54,199 nucleotides of DNA from Abyssisolibacter fermentans. Its GTDB lineage: Bacteria > Bacillota > Clostridia > Tissierellales > MCWD3. The translations under genes were made by a program, and so were the position numbers. The notes beneath the pieces are model-generated. The model was given only the letters and a program-made list of their open reading frames with translations, had not been told where the DNA came from and did not search any database. Below, in pieces: positions 16,505-27,423 of the stretch (position 1 is the stretch's first letter; each line of letters opens with the position of its first letter). The DNA is taken from the NCBI RefSeq assembly GCF_001559865.1, contig NZ_LOHE01000066.1, positions 1 to 54,199 of the forward strand. The letters are read 5' to 3'.

Positions 16505-16705
16505 TTTTGTAACATATACATATCTTCGCTGTGAATTGTTCTCACTGATTGATCAACCTAAGATATGCCTACATGCAATTAAATGGTTATTATGTAGTTT
16601 TAAGTCAAATAAAGAGTGCAAAAAAACTATAAAATAATTGTTTGTTATATTGTTTTGTGGAATAAATGGGATAAAAAGAGTATAATGAATAAGGTTACCA
16701 AAAAC

Positions 16706-16734
16706 TTCACAAATATATTATATTTATTTGTGAA
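16706..16734. promoter_or_regulatory. Palindrome in the leader of the RHS gene
   Basis: A perfect 10-bp inverted repeat TTCACAAATA-N9-TATTTGTGAA lies between a TATAAT box (16681-16686) and the ribosome site (from 16743). It may be an operator or a 5' mRNA stem. The arms point the opposite way from Rex or CRP sites, so no regulator is proposed. Confidence 0.55.
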
Positions 16735-16755
16735 AATATAAAAAGGGGGATGATT

Positions 16756-19700
16756 ATGAAAAAATGGATTTTGCTATCTATTAGCATAATAATGTTGTTT
16801 AGTGTTTTACTAGTATCAATGTCAAATGAAGTACAAGCTACTGAAACTTTAGAACAAGGCACTTCACAAGACAATGCAATTCCTATTGATTTAACTCAAA
16901 TCTCCAGTGGGAAATTAACTGAGAATAGGTATATATGGTGTACAGCAGATTTTAATGCTGGACAAACGTATAGTTTTTGTTATGAATTTACTAATTGGGG
17001 GAATATTAAATTTTTTGATAGTACTAATAACCAAGAATTTAACGTATATGAGAAAAGATTTGATTTCATTCCCAAGATGTCAGGCAAGTATTATATACAA
17101 ATTTGTGGAGAGTCAAGAGCAGATTGGGAACTAAGTCCAGCTTCAGAAGGAATGACTCAAGGAACAGCAACTCCTATTGATTTAACGTTGAATTCCAGTG
17201 GAACATTTAATGAAAATAATTATATATGGTATACAGCAGATTTTAATGCTGGACAGACATATAGCTTATACTATGAGCATACAAGTTGGGGTAATATTGA
17301 ATTCTTTGATAGTAATAATAATCAAGAGTTTTACGCATATGAGAAAGGATTTGATTTCATTCCTCAAAAAACAGGTAAATACTATATAAAAATAAATGGA
17401 GAAGCAGGATCAAATTGGGAACTTAGTCCTGCAACAGAAGGAATGACTCAAGGAACAGCAATACCTATTGATTTAACTGAGAGTTCTAATGGGACATTGA
17501 TTGAGAATGGTTATATATGGTGTACAGCAGATTTTATTGCTGGACAAATTTATAGTTTACATTATGAATATGATGATTGGGGTAATATTGAATTTTATGA
17601 TGATGAGAAAAATCGTGAATTTGATGCATATGAAAAAGGATTTGATTTTATTCCTAAGAAAACGGGTAAGTATTACATAAAATTCACTGGCGAATCGGGT
17701 GAAAATTGGAAAATTGGTCCAGCAACAGAAGGAATGACTAAAGAGACAGCTTTTCAAATAGATATAACAGCTGATTTTGAAGGAATTATAAATGAGACTG
17801 ATGTCACTTGGTATAAAACTGAATTAAGTTCAGACCAGACATACAGTTTTTTATTTAATAGTGGTGATAGTGTAGGGCTTAGCTTTATTAATAGTCTTGA
17901 TGATGAAGATTGTGAATTGTATATAAATTCTAGACAGCTAAAATTTGAGTTTATTCCGAAAGATACAGGTATATATTATATAGAGGCTCATGGACAAGTA
18001 GGAGATGAATGGAAAATCATACACACTACTGCTTTAGAATATATAGAAAATCAGATTGGTAGTTGTTTATCAATAGATATATGTAATACTATAGATGGTG
18101 AAATTGGTGATGAAGGCTATACATGGTATAGTGCTGAGTTGAGTGCAGATGATATATACAGTCTGTATTATCAAAGTAGTGACAGTGTTGATAATAAATA
18201 TGAAAAAAGAAATGGAATATGTTTTTATAATAGTGAACTAGTTTTTGAATTTGGTCTTGATTCGAAACACTCGGCATCGGATTTAATTCCGAATATAACT
18301 ACTTCAACAACTAAATATTATATAAAAGCTTATGGACCAATAGGATGTAAATGGAAGCTTACTTCACCAGAAGATGGAATGACTAGAAGTAAAGCACTCC
18401 CAATTGATTTAAATAATGATTGTGAAGGTACTATTACAGATGTACAGTGTACATGGTATGCAACTTCATTAAATAAAGATCAAACATATAGTTTTAGCTA
18501 TGAAAATGATAATTGGGTAACACTTGATTTTTATAACAGTGATAACGTAAAAGAATTAAGTGTTAATGATAATGACAAAGCATTTGATTTTACTCCACAA
18601 AAAACAGGGATATATTACATATATGCAGAAGGAGAACCAGGAAGTAAATGGATACTAAAAGTTGCATCAGCTGGAGCAACTAAAGCTAACTCAATACGCA
18701 TTGATTTGACCCAAGCTTATGAGGGTAGTATTATGGAACAGGGTTATACATGGTATAATACTGAATTGATTGCAGGTAAAGCTTATGACCTACATTATGT
18801 AAATGAAAATTATGGTGGTATAGAATTTTATAGCGATGATAATGAATGTGAATATAATGAGTACACTAATGATAGAGAGTTTGAATTTATACCTAAAAAA
18901 ACAGGGATATATTATATTAAAATATCAGGAAAGATAGGTTCAAGGTGGTTTTTCATACATTCAGGACCTGATGGAAAGACAATAGATAATGCTTTGCCAT
19001 TAGACTCTATTGAGAATTGTAATGGAATTATATCGGATCAAAAATATACATGGTATAGTACTGAATTGAGTGCAGATAAAACTTACAGTTTATACTATGA
19101 GGCTCAAGATTATGTTGACTTATACATTTATTCTGGTGATGAGGAGCTAGAATACAGCAGTCGTTCTGATAATGATGCATTTGACTTCAAACCAGAAACT
19201 ACAGGTACATATTATATTAAAGCAGAAGGTAACTCTGGAGGAAAATGGAATTTGAGGCAAGCAGAAGAAGGAATGACACAGTCTTTAGCACTGCCTATAG
19301 ATATAACTAAGGATTTTGATGGAACAATCACTGATGCAAATAGGACATGGTATAAAACTACATTAAGTAAAGATGAGATATATAAGCTACATTTCCATAA
19401 TACTTATTTTAATTATATCTCTATATATTCTAGTAGCCAAGTTAAAGAATATGGGTATTCTCAATATTCAAATAACATAGCATTGGATTTTATTCCACAA
19501 ACAACAGGAGTGTATTATATTGAAGTAGTGAATTATTCAGATGATAAAGCGTGGAGTTTATCTGTTGCAACAGAGGGGATGACTAAATCTTTAGCAATTC
19601 CTATTGATATAACTCAAGATTATAGCGGTACAATTACAGATGCTGGGCAGTCATGGTACAAAACTTCATTAAATCAAGGAGAGGTATACAGCTTACATTA

Positions 19701-22700
19701 TAATAGTAGAACATGTCAACTTAACATCTATAGTAGCGATGATAAGAAACTATATAGTAATTTAAGTCAAACAGCATTTGATTTAATACCAGAAAAGACA
19801 GATATTTATTACATTGAAGTGATTGGTAACTCTATGGATGAATGGACGTTGATTTCAGCGGAAGAAGGAATGACAAAATCGTTAGCAATTACTATCGATA
19901 TAGCACAAGATTATAATGGAATGTTCACAGATGCTAATCAAACATGGTGCAAAACTACATTGAATCAAGGTGAGACATATAGTCTCTTTACCAATGGAAA
20001 TATAAGCAAACTCAATATTTACAATATTTATAATGAGGTGGTATATAGTACAGATTCAAATAGTATAGTATTTGATTTAACTCCAGAAATGACAGGTATA
20101 TATTATATTGAAGTAAGGGGTAACTCTAATGAAAATTGGATGTTAACTCCTGTACAAGAAGGAATGACTGAATCATTGGCAATACCTATTGATTTTACAG
20201 AAGATTACTCGGGCAAAATAACACCTTTAGGCTATACTTGGTATGAAGCTGAATTAGATCCAAATGTTGTATATGACTTATTTTTCATTCAATCATATGA
20301 GAATTGTAAGTTGTGTATATACAATAATGAACTTCAATTGCAATTAGAAGTAAATGGATACAATGGTAAAGAATTTCATTTTACACCAAATAAAGTGGGA
20401 AAATATTATATTAGAATAGATGGTGTGGTAGAATCACCATGGCTACTTCTTATTCTTAAAGAGGGGATGACTAAAGATTTAGCTATTCCTTTAGATTTAA
20501 CAAAAAATAGTTCTGGAAATATAACAAAAGCGGGTTTTTCTTGGTATGAAAGCGAGTTAATTGCTGGTAAAACATATAGTCTACGAATAGAAAATTGTAG
20601 ATACATAGAGATAGATAATAGAAGATATGATCCGAATTCTACATTTGATTTTACACCTGGTAAAACTGGAAAATGTTATATTAAAATAGATGGAGTGCCA
20701 GAAGCAACATGGAATATTAATTTAGCTGACCAAGGATCGACAATTCCATCAGCAGCTTGTATAGATTTCAATGAGGATTTCAATGGCACTTTTACAAATG
20801 AGTACAATTATTGGTGCAAAACAGAAGTAAATGCCAATCAAACCTATAAATTGCACTTTATGCATTCGAGAAATGCTGAATTTGAAATATATCACAACGA
20901 AAGTTTAAAAGATGGCAATATAATAAAGCTGCCTGAATTTGAAATCTTTGATTCAAATAAAATATTTGAGTGGACTCCAAAAGAGAGTGGAGTATACTAT
21001 ATAAGGGTAAATGGTCATTCAGGAGATACTTGGAGCATAACTCCTGTTAAAGAAGGAATGACTAAGGAAAAGGCAATATTGTTTGACAATACTCAACACT
21101 TTAAAGCATCAATTACAAAGGCAAATATTGCATGGTATAAGCTTGAATTACAAGAGGATTATACTTATACTTTTCAGAGTAATTTACAACTTCTTAAATC
21201 TCTTTATGGTAATATTTATTATGAAGATAGTGAAGATGAAGTTTCGCATTTTTATCTTAAAGACAATGGAGTGTTTGGAGAGTTACAGGAATTTGAATTT
21301 ACTCCCCAAAGGAAAGGAACATATTATTTTGAAATACATGGATATTGTGGAGATAAATGGTGGATAAAACCAAATAAAATTTATTCATCTAGTATAGTAA
21401 ATAATGAATATAGTGGAACAAATCAAAGCTATTATTATTTTTATGGAGATAAGCATTCTATAGGGGGTGATCCTCCTTATGATTATGTGGATACAGATGT
21501 TATTCTGGGAGATGATGAAGAAGGTTTTCTTTCATTACCTACTGATAGTTTTGTTACTGTAAGTTTCGATAGAGAAATAATAGATGTGCCTGGTCCAGAT
21601 ATTTTTATCAGAGGTGGATTGATTGAATATGAAAATGCAGATATTTATGTAAGTTCATATGATGGAGAATTCAAAAAAATTGGAAATATATATAAAAGGT
21701 TAAGAGACTACAGACATGAGCCTTACGAATTTGATCTTGCTTCAATAGATTTTGATAAACCGGTTATTTCTATTACCATAGTATGTGTTCAAAGTAATTG
21801 TGTCCATTTTTCTGTTGTTAATGTTGCAGGCATGACTTATGGTGAGCCAGTAAAATATTCAGCACCATGCTTTTATTTACCTGAATCAATGCATACTAAT
21901 ATAGAATACAAACCAGTTCCACCTGTAGTAAAAAGAATAGGATATAATTACCAAAAAAGATCACTTTATGCTGATCCTATTTATACAGCAGCAGGTGCAC
22001 TAATTGTAAGTAGAGATTATTTAAATTTAAACGGACCTACTAAGCGTAATTTACAGCTTAGATATAACTCTTTATTATTGAATGAAGGTTCAATGGGCAA
22101 AGGATGGAATCATCAACATGAAATATGCGTGACAAAGGATAAAGAAAATTCTGTTTTTATTAATTGGTCAACTAATAAGAGAAATATCTTTATTAAGAAA
22201 AATGACGGGACGTATTTTTCACCAGATGAAGTGACATGCCATGATAAATTGATTGAAAATGCTGATGGAACTTTTAAGCTAGAGTGTAAAGATAAAACTA
22301 CTTATCAGTTTGATGAAAGTGGAAAAGTAACAACACAGACAGATAAGCATGGTAGAGTTATTCAATATACGTATGATGAAAACATCAATAAACTTACAAA
22401 GGTTACTGAACAAGAAACAGGTCAATATATACAGTTTGAATATGATGGTAATAATTTATTAAGCAATGTCACAGATAATATTGGCAGAACTGTATCGTTT
22501 AGTTATGATCAGAATAATAATCTTGTTTCTATTATCAATGAAAGAGGAGAAAGTATGCAATATACCTATGACAGTAATGGAAGGATACTGGCTGGTATAG
22601 AAGAAGATGTGAAGCTGTTTGAGAATATTTACGATGATCAGGGACGTGTGATTTCTCAGAATGATGCTGTTGATGAAAACAATATTACAACCTTTAGCTA

Positions 22701-25623
22701 TGATACTAAAACAAAGCCTGGCAAACAAATTACAACTGTTACTAATCGAAATGGTGAAACTATAAAATTTATTCATAACTATAAGTTTAAGTTAATTGAA
22801 CTAATAGATGAACTAGAAAACTCTACTAAAATGAAGTATGATCAGTATGGAAACTTGATTGAAGAAATAAATGCTTTAAATCAAATTACAAAGTATGAAT
22901 ATGACCAATTCGGTAATAGAGTGAAAGTAATAAATAATGGTGGCTTTGAAACAAATATGGTTTATGATGAACATAATAATTTATTATCAGTTACTGATGC
23001 ATTAAATCAGACAACAACATATGAATATAATGAACTAGATAACTTGACTAGAGTGACTTATTCTGATGATACAACAGAAAATTATAGCTATGATGAGCAT
23101 GGTTATGTGCAATCATACACTGATGCTAATGGTCATACAACTCAATATGAAGTAGTTAATGGATTAGTAAAATCTGAAACTGACCCTAATGGGGATATAA
23201 TTAAATACAGCTATGATGCTATAGGACAATTAGTCAAAGAAGCATCATCAATCGAAGAAACATCCATGTCTTATGATGCTCTAGGTAATCTAACTAAAGT
23301 AGTAGATTCATTAGGAAATACAACAACTTATACTTATGATATGTATGGTGATATTTTAAGTAAAACAGATGCTTTAGGTAATACAACAAACTACGAATAT
23401 AATGGTAATGGGGACTTAATTAAGGTAACAGACGCTATTGAAAATGTGACAAATTATGAATATGATGCTGAAAGTAATCTTATAAAATTAATTGATGCCA
23501 AAGGGAATGAAACAACTTACTTGTATGATGAATTAGGCAGACAAGTAGGTATTGTGGATGCTAATGGTAATACATCACAAATACAATATGATGAAGTAGG
23601 AAATGTGATTGCACAAATTGATGGGAAGGGAAATATAGTTGCAAAAACTTCTTATGATAATTTGAATAGAGCTATCGAGCTTGAAGATGCTCTTGGTAAC
23701 AAGGTTACAAAGTCCTATGATGCAATTGATCAAGTAAATAGTATAACTAATCCATTAGATCAAGTAATGAATCTACAGTATGATACTAGACAGCAGCTTA
23801 TTAGTGTTTTAGATGCGTTGGGTAGTGAAAGCAAGCAATCGTATGATGCAAATGGACAACTTACTGGATATACGGATGCAAATGGGAATAAAACAACTTT
23901 TAGCTATGATGATGCTGGACATTTAATTAGTGAAAACATTCAAGGTGGTGGAGTTATAGAGTATGACTATGACTTACGTGGATTACTTACTAATAAACAA
24001 AATGCCCGCAAGCAATCAACAACATATACTTATAATGAAACTGGTCGTCTTATTAAGCATGTTGATACGGAACATGAAATTAATTACACTTATGATAATA
24101 ATGGAAATCTGCTTATTGTTACAAATGAAATGCAACAAAAATTGCAAAGACAATATGATGAGCTTAACCGTGTCGTGAAGTATACAGATGAAAGTGGATA
24201 TACAATTTCTTACAAGTATGATGCGGTTGGAAATTTGATACAGCTTATTTACCCAGATGGAAAAAAAGTTAACTATACCTATGATGCTGTAGGTAATATG
24301 ATTAGTGTGACTGATTGGAATGCTAGAAAAACAGAATATGAATATGATGAAAATAATCGTCTAGTTAAGACTACTCATTCTGATGGTTCTAGCGAGAGTA
24401 GATCATATAATATTAATGGTCAACTGATAACATTGAAAAATATTGCTGCAAATGGTGAAACTATTAATGAATATGTAAATGAGTATGATGCTGTCAATAA
24501 TGTGATAAAAGAAGGAAATATACAGTATTCATATGATGAATTGGAACGATTAACTAAGGCAAGCAATTTAAATATTCAAAGTGATACTTCTTTATCATCT
24601 GTAATTAATGAAATACAATATAACTATGATATAGGAGGTAATATTACTTCTGTAAAAAACATGCTCACTGAAAATGGTGCAGTAAAAACTCAAGAAAAGA
24701 TAATGACTTATACAGCAGATAATAAATTAGAAGCTTGGGGAAATCAAGAAATTATTTATGATGCTGATGGTAATATGATATCAGGGCCATTACAAGGACA
24801 GATGCAGCAGTTTGAATACGATTCACAGAATAGATTGACCAGCACAGGTGATATATCGTATGGCTATAATGCAGAAAATATTCGAACATCGCTTGTTAAC
24901 CAAAAAACAGGTGAAACGATATACTATGTTGTAAATCCACATTCTTATTACAGTCAGGTTTTAATGGAAACTGATGATAATGGAAATGTAATTAATTATT
25001 ATGTATATGGATTAGGTTTACTTGGTCAAGAAAATGTAGAGGGTGAATACAAAACTTATCATTATGATCGAAGAGGTAGTACGGTAGCATTAACAGATGA
25101 AACTGGAAAAGTTGTACAATGTTATAGCTATTTGCCTTATGGAAAAATAATAACACAAGATAGTGACGATTATAATCCGTTTTTATATAATGGTAAGTAT
25201 GGCGTTATAACTGATGATAATGAGTTATATTATATGAGAGCACGTTACTACAATCCAGATTTAAGAAGATTTATAAATCGTGATGTGTTAGCAGGAAGCA
25301 TAGATGAAGGACTTTCGCTTAATAGATATATTTATGTCAATGATAATCCAATTTGTTACATTGATCCATTAGGGTTATGTAGAAATTATGATGATTTTAT
25401 GGAAATAGCAGTAAATGCTTGGATAGATCAATGGTTACATACATTTCGTACAATTATTGATTTATCACCATATGGTCCATATATAAATGCAACCGAAGTG
25501 GTTGAAGGAAAGAATATTGTGACAGGAGAAAAGATGACAACTGGTGAAAGGGTTAAAGCTGGGTTATCTGTTTTCTCTAATGTTGCACCAAAAGGACTTA
25601 ATTATTATAGTAAAATTCGTTAA
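16756..25623 (+). CDS. Giant secreted PPC-like repeat and RHS/YD-repeat protein with pre-toxin end
   Basis: The protein has 2955 residues. A signal peptide (MKKWILLSISIIMLFSVLL... EVQA) is followed by about fifteen repeats of roughly 100 residues (35-1545). Most open with EGMT..LAIPIDL and carry G-I-T, WY-x3-L-x4-YSL, FDFTP, TGxYYIxxxG and W-L: a pattern like bacterial pre-peptidase C-terminal (PPC) beta sandwiches. From about 1745 comes an RHS entry region (SRDYLNLNGP), from 1858 dozens of YD repeats (YDxxGxL), and near 2760-2870 the RHS core (DRRGSTVALTDETG, YMRARYYNP, GRFINRD-like RRFINRD, DPLGL). The tail has a pre-toxin motif (GKNIVTGEKMTTGERVKAGL) and stops about 25 residues later, without a toxin domain. 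ATG 16756 is preferred to 16750, which abuts the ribosome site. RHS shells enclose polymorphic toxins; here the cargo seems missing or very short. Confidence 0.9.
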   Translation: MKKWILLSISIIMLFSVLLVSMSNEVQATETLEQGTSQDNAIPIDLTQISSGKLTENRYIWCTADFNAGQTYSFCYEFTNWGNIKFFDSTNNQEFNVYEKRFDFIPKMSGKYYIQICGESRADWELSPASEGMTQGTATPIDLTLNSSGTFNENNYIWYTADFNAGQTYSLYYEHTSWGNIEFFDSNNNQEFYAYEKGFDFIPQKTGKYYIKINGEAGSNWELSPATEGMTQGTAIPIDLTESSNGTLIENGYIWCTADFIAGQIYSLHYEYDDWGNIEFYDDEKNREFDAYEKGFDFIPKKTGKYYIKFTGESGENWKIGPATEGMTKETAFQIDITADFEGIINETDVTWYKTELSSDQTYSFLFNSGDSVGLSFINSLDDEDCELYINSRQLKFEFIPKDTGIYYIEAHGQVGDEWKIIHTTALEYIENQIGSCLSIDICNTIDGEIGDEGYTWYSAELSADDIYSLYYQSSDSVDNKYEKRNGICFYNSELVFEFGLDSKHSASDLIPNITTSTTKYYIKAYGPIGCKWKLTSPEDGMTRSKALPIDLNNDCEGTITDVQCTWYATSLNKDQTYSFSYENDNWVTLDFYNSDNVKELSVNDNDKAFDFTPQKTGIYYIYAEGEPGSKWILKVASAGATKANSIRIDLTQAYEGSIMEQGYTWYNTELIAGKAYDLHYVNENYGGIEFYSDDNECEYNEYTNDREFEFIPKKTGIYYIKISGKIGSRWFFIHSGPDGKTIDNALPLDSIENCNGIISDQKYTWYSTELSADKTYSLYYEAQDYVDLYIYSGDEELEYSSRSDNDAFDFKPETTGTYYIKAEGNSGGKWNLRQAEEGMTQSLALPIDITKDFDGTITDANRTWYKTTLSKDEIYKLHFHNTYFNYISIYSSSQVKEYGYSQYSNNIALDFIPQTTGVYYIEVVNYSDDKAWSLSVATEGMTKSLAIPIDITQDYSGTITDAGQSWYKTSLNQGEVYSLHYNSRTCQLNIYSSDDKKLYSNLSQTAFDLIPEKTDIYYIEVIGNSMDEWTLISAEEGMTKSLAITIDIAQDYNGMFTDANQTWCKTTLNQGETYSLFTNGNISKLNIYNIYNEVVYSTDSNSIVFDLTPEMTGIYYIEVRGNSNENWMLTPVQEGMTESLAIPIDFTEDYSGKITPLGYTWYEAELDPNVVYDLFFIQSYENCKLCIYNNELQLQLEVNGYNGKEFHFTPNKVGKYYIRIDGVVESPWLLLILKEGMTKDLAIPLDLTKNSSGNITKAGFSWYESELIAGKTYSLRIENCRYIEIDNRRYDPNSTFDFTPGKTGKCYIKIDGVPEATWNINLADQGSTIPSAACIDFNEDFNGTFTNEYNYWCKTEVNANQTYKLHFMHSRNAEFEIYHNESLKDGNIIKLPEFEIFDSNKIFEWTPKESGVYYIRVNGHSGDTWSITPVKEGMTKEKAILFDNTQHFKASITKANIAWYKLELQEDYTYTFQSNLQLLKSLYGNIYYEDSEDEVSHFYLKDNGVFGELQEFEFTPQRKGTYYFEIHGYCGDKWWIKPNKIYSSSIVNNEYSGTNQSYYYFYGDKHSIGGDPPYDYVDTDVILGDDEEGFLSLPTDSFVTVSFDREIIDVPGPDIFIRGGLIEYENADIYVSSYDGEFKKIGNIYKRLRDYRHEPYEFDLASIDFDKPVISITIVCVQSNCVHFSVVNVAGMTYGEPVKYSAPCFYLPESMHTNIEYKPVPPVVKRIGYNYQKRSLYADPIYTAAGALIVSRDYLNLNGPTKRNLQLRYNSLLLNEGSMGKGWNHQHEICVTKDKENSVFINWSTNKRNIFIKKNDGTYFSPDEVTCHDKLIENADGTFKLECKDKTTYQFDESGKVTTQTDKHGRVIQYTYDENINKLTKVTEQETGQYIQFEYDGNNLLSNVTDNIGRTVSFSYDQNNNLVSIINERGESMQYTYDSNGRILAGIEEDVKLFENIYDDQGRVISQNDAVDENNITTFSYDTKTKPGKQITTVTNRNGETIKFIHNYKFKLIELIDELENSTKMKYDQYGNLIEEINALNQITKYEYDQFGNRVKVINNGGFETNMVYDEHNNLLSVTDALNQTTTYEYNELDNLTRVTYSDDTTENYSYDEHGYVQSYTDANGHTTQYEVVNGLVKSETDPNGDIIKYSYDAIGQLVKEASSIEETSMSYDALGNLTKVVDSLGNTTTYTYDMYGDILSKTDALGNTTNYEYNGNGDLIKVTDAIENVTNYEYDAESNLIKLIDAKGNETTYLYDELGRQVGIVDANGNTSQIQYDEVGNVIAQIDGKGNIVAKTSYDNLNRAIELEDALGNKVTKSYDAIDQVNSITNPLDQVMNLQYDTRQQLISVLDALGSESKQSYDANGQLTGYTDANGNKTTFSYDDAGHLISENIQGGGVIEYDYDLRGLLTNKQNARKQSTTYTYNETGRLIKHVDTEHEINYTYDNNGNLLIVTNEMQQKLQRQYDELNRVVKYTDESGYTISYKYDAVGNLIQLIYPDGKKVNYTYDAVGNMISVTDWNARKTEYEYDENNRLVKTTHSDGSSESRSYNINGQLITLKNIAANGETINEYVNEYDAVNNVIKEGNIQYSYDELERLTKASNLNIQSDTSLSSVINEIQYNYDIGGNITSVKNMLTENGAVKTQEKIMTYTADNKLEAWGNQEIIYDADGNMISGPLQGQMQQFEYDSQNRLTSTGDISYGYNAENIRTSLVNQKTGETIYYVVNPHSYYSQVLMETDDNGNVINYYVYGLGLLGQENVEGEYKTYHYDRRGSTVALTDETGKVVQCYSYLPYGKIITQDSDDYNPFLYNGKYGVITDDNELYYMRARYYNPDLRRFINRDVLAGSIDEGLSLNRYIYVNDNPICYIDPLGLCRNYDDFMEIAVNAWIDQWLHTFRTIIDLSPYGPYINATEVVEGKNIVTGEKMTTGERVKAGLSVFSNVAPKGLNYYSKIR

Positions 25624-25683
25624 TGAATGGTTGTATTACATTCAAACGATAGTTTTTAAGTTAATTGTTTCTTTATTAAAAAG

Positions 25684-25725
25684 CTGCTACATTACAGTTA
25701 TAAACTGTTTATAGCAGTTTTTTTT
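25684..25725 (+). terminator. Terminator after the RHS gene
   Basis: CTGCTA / TAGCAG outer stem (25684-25689 and 25712-25717), an ACAGTT / AACTGT inner stem and a T8 tract. Strong. Confidence 0.88.
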
Positions 25726-25821
25726 ATTATTAAGATATTTTGTAATATTGATTAGTAGATTTATGAAAGGTAAATGGAAAGAAATAAAGCATGAATCATA
25801 GAATTGAAAAGGAGTTTTTAT

Positions 25822-25917
25822 ATGACTGAACATAATCATCCACAAAGAAAACAGATTATAAATAGAATAGCTAGAATAGGTGGTAATGCTAATGAAATTA
25901 CAGAATTTATTAATTAA
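25822..25917 (+). pseudogene. Truncated CsoR-family repressor fragment
   Basis: A 31-codon frame starts with ATG behind AAAAGGAG. Its first 24 residues (TEHNHPQRKQIINRIARIGG) look like the N-terminus of CsoR/FrmR-family metal or formaldehyde-sensing repressors, which normally run to about 85-100 residues and continue with the helix carrying the ligand residues. Here it diverges at NANEITEFIN and stops. No remainder is visible downstream before the terminator. It lies between the RHS gene and ychF, where an immunity gene might have been expected. Confidence 0.5.
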
Positions 25918-25956
25918 TTATCGTACATATTTTTATTTAGTACAAAAAGAAAAAAG

Positions 25957-25995
25957 CCGCTATTATTTAGTATAATAATAGCGGTTGTATTTGTA
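25957..25995. terminator. Bidirectional terminator between the RHS locus and ychF
   Basis: CCGCTATTAT / ATAATAGCGG (25957-25966 and 25975-25984). On the minus strand it is followed by GCTTTTTTCTTTTT, serving ychF; on the plus strand T-rich DNA follows. Confidence 0.82.
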
Positions 25996-26068
25996 TTTTT
26001 GTTAATCACATATAAAATGTCGCCAAAACATAGATTTATAGCCATCAAAGTAGAATGGCTGATTACAT

Positions 26069-27160
26069 TTACACATTGAACCTAAACTCAACAACATCTC
26101 CATCTTTCATTACGTAATCCTTACCCTCAAGTCTAAGTAATCCTTTATCTTTTGCTACTGCAAGAGAACCACATTCTACCAAGTCTTCATATGTGATAAT
26201 TGCTGCTTTTATAAAGCCTTTTTCAAAGTCTGTGTGTATTCTTCCTGCTGCTTGTGGTGCTTTCCAGCCTTCTTTGATTGTCCATGCTCTTACTTCTTTT
26301 TCTCCCGCTGTCAAGAAAGAGATTAAGCCTAAAAGCTTATAGCTTGATTTTATCAATTTATCTAAACCTGATTCTTTTAAGCCAAGCTCTTCTAAGAACA
26401 TTTCTTTTTCTTCTTGGTCAAGTTCTGATATTTCTGCTTCTACTTTACCACAAATTGTGATAACTTCTGAACCTTCTTTTTTTGCATATTCTAATAATGA
26501 AGTTAAGTGATTATTCTCTTTTTCATTGACTATATCTTCTTCTGATATATTTGCTGCATAAAGTACAGGTTTATTTGTCAAGAAGTTATATATTTTGTTG
26601 TATTTTATTTCTTCCTCTGTAAATTCTACACTTCTTACTGGTTTACTATTTTCTAAAGCTTCTAAAGCTTTTTTTAAATACTCTAATTCTTTTAATAATA
26701 CTTTATCTGATTTTGCTTGTTTTTCAACTCTTGATATTCTCTTTGTAACCATGTCAAGATCAGCTAGTATCAATTCTAAATCAATTATTTCAATATCACG
26801 AATCGGATCTATATTGCCTTCAACGTGTGTTATGTTTTCATCTTCAAAACAACGCACAACATGAACTATAGCTTCAACTTCTCTAATGTGGGATAAGAAT
26901 TTATTTCCTAAACCTTCACCTTTACTAGCTCCTCTAACTAAACCTGCTATATCAAAAAATTCTATAGCTGTAGGTACTTTTTTGTGAGATGAGTACATTT
27001 TTTCTAATACATCTAATCTTTCATCAGGTACAGAAACAACTCCTACATTTGGTTCTATTGTACAAAATGGATAGTTTGCAGATTCCGCACCAGCTGATGT
27101 TATTGCGTTAAATAAAGTACTTTTGCCGACATTTGGCAGTCCTACTATTCCTAATTTCAT
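26069..27160 (-). CDS. ychF: YchF/OLA1-family redox-responsive P-loop ATPase
   Basis: This 363-residue protein is of normal YchF length. The N-terminal G1 loop is GLPNVGKST (7-15), with the switch/G3 region DIAGLVRGASKGEGLGN; the OBG-type G domain is interrupted by a helical hairpin around 130-200. The C-terminal TGS domain ends in KDYVMKDGDVVEFRFNV. YchF binds the ribosome and hydrolyses ATP rather than GTP in studied members. It starts with ATG behind GGAAG, is monocistronic, and is divergent from the pst operon. Confidence 0.97.
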   Translation of the reverse strand: MKLGIVGLPNVGKSTLFNAITSAGAESANYPFCTIEPNVGVVSVPDERLDVLEKMYSSHKKVPTAIEFFDIAGLVRGASKGEGLGNKFLSHIREVEAIVHVVRCFEDENITHVEGNIDPIRDIEIIDLELILADLDMVTKRISRVEKQAKSDKVLLKELEYLKKALEALENSKPVRSVEFTEEEIKYNKIYNFLTNKPVLYAANISEEDIVNEKENNHLTSLLEYAKKEGSEVITICGKVEAEISELDQEEKEMFLEELGLKESGLDKLIKSSYKLLGLISFLTAGEKEVRAWTIKEGWKAPQAAGRIHTDFEKGFIKAAIITYEDLVECGSLAVAKDKGLLRLEGKDYVMKDGDVVEFRFNV

Positions 27161-27423
27161 TTATATCTTCCTTTCAATTATAATCAATAACCAACACTAG
27201 ACTAAATTATACATTATACTGCCAATTATATCAACTATGACAAGTTATTTTAAGCTAATATATTTGGTGCACATGCTTACTTCAAGAAAGGAACTAAGTA
27301 GAAGTTTCGTATTAATCAACCTTCTTTTTTCTTAATCTCTAAAGTATATCAAGTAGTCAATGATGAAATTTTTCATGTATGTTGTAATGAAGTTAATCCT
27401 TTATCTTATCTATTAACTTATAC

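Noticed and set aside
16706-16734. Rex or CRP operator before the RHS gene
   Set aside because: The arms are TTCACAA...TTGTGAA, the reverse order of the Rex site TTGTGAA...TTCACAA and of CRP TGTGA...TCACA.
16756-21400. Regular repeats that could suggest a CRISPR or satellite array
   Set aside because: The period is about 300 bp, in frame, and encodes PPC-like protein domains; DNA identity between units is low.
22459-22776. 105-codon minus-strand frame inside the RHS gene
   Set aside because: Shadow of YD-repeat coding sequence; no start signal.
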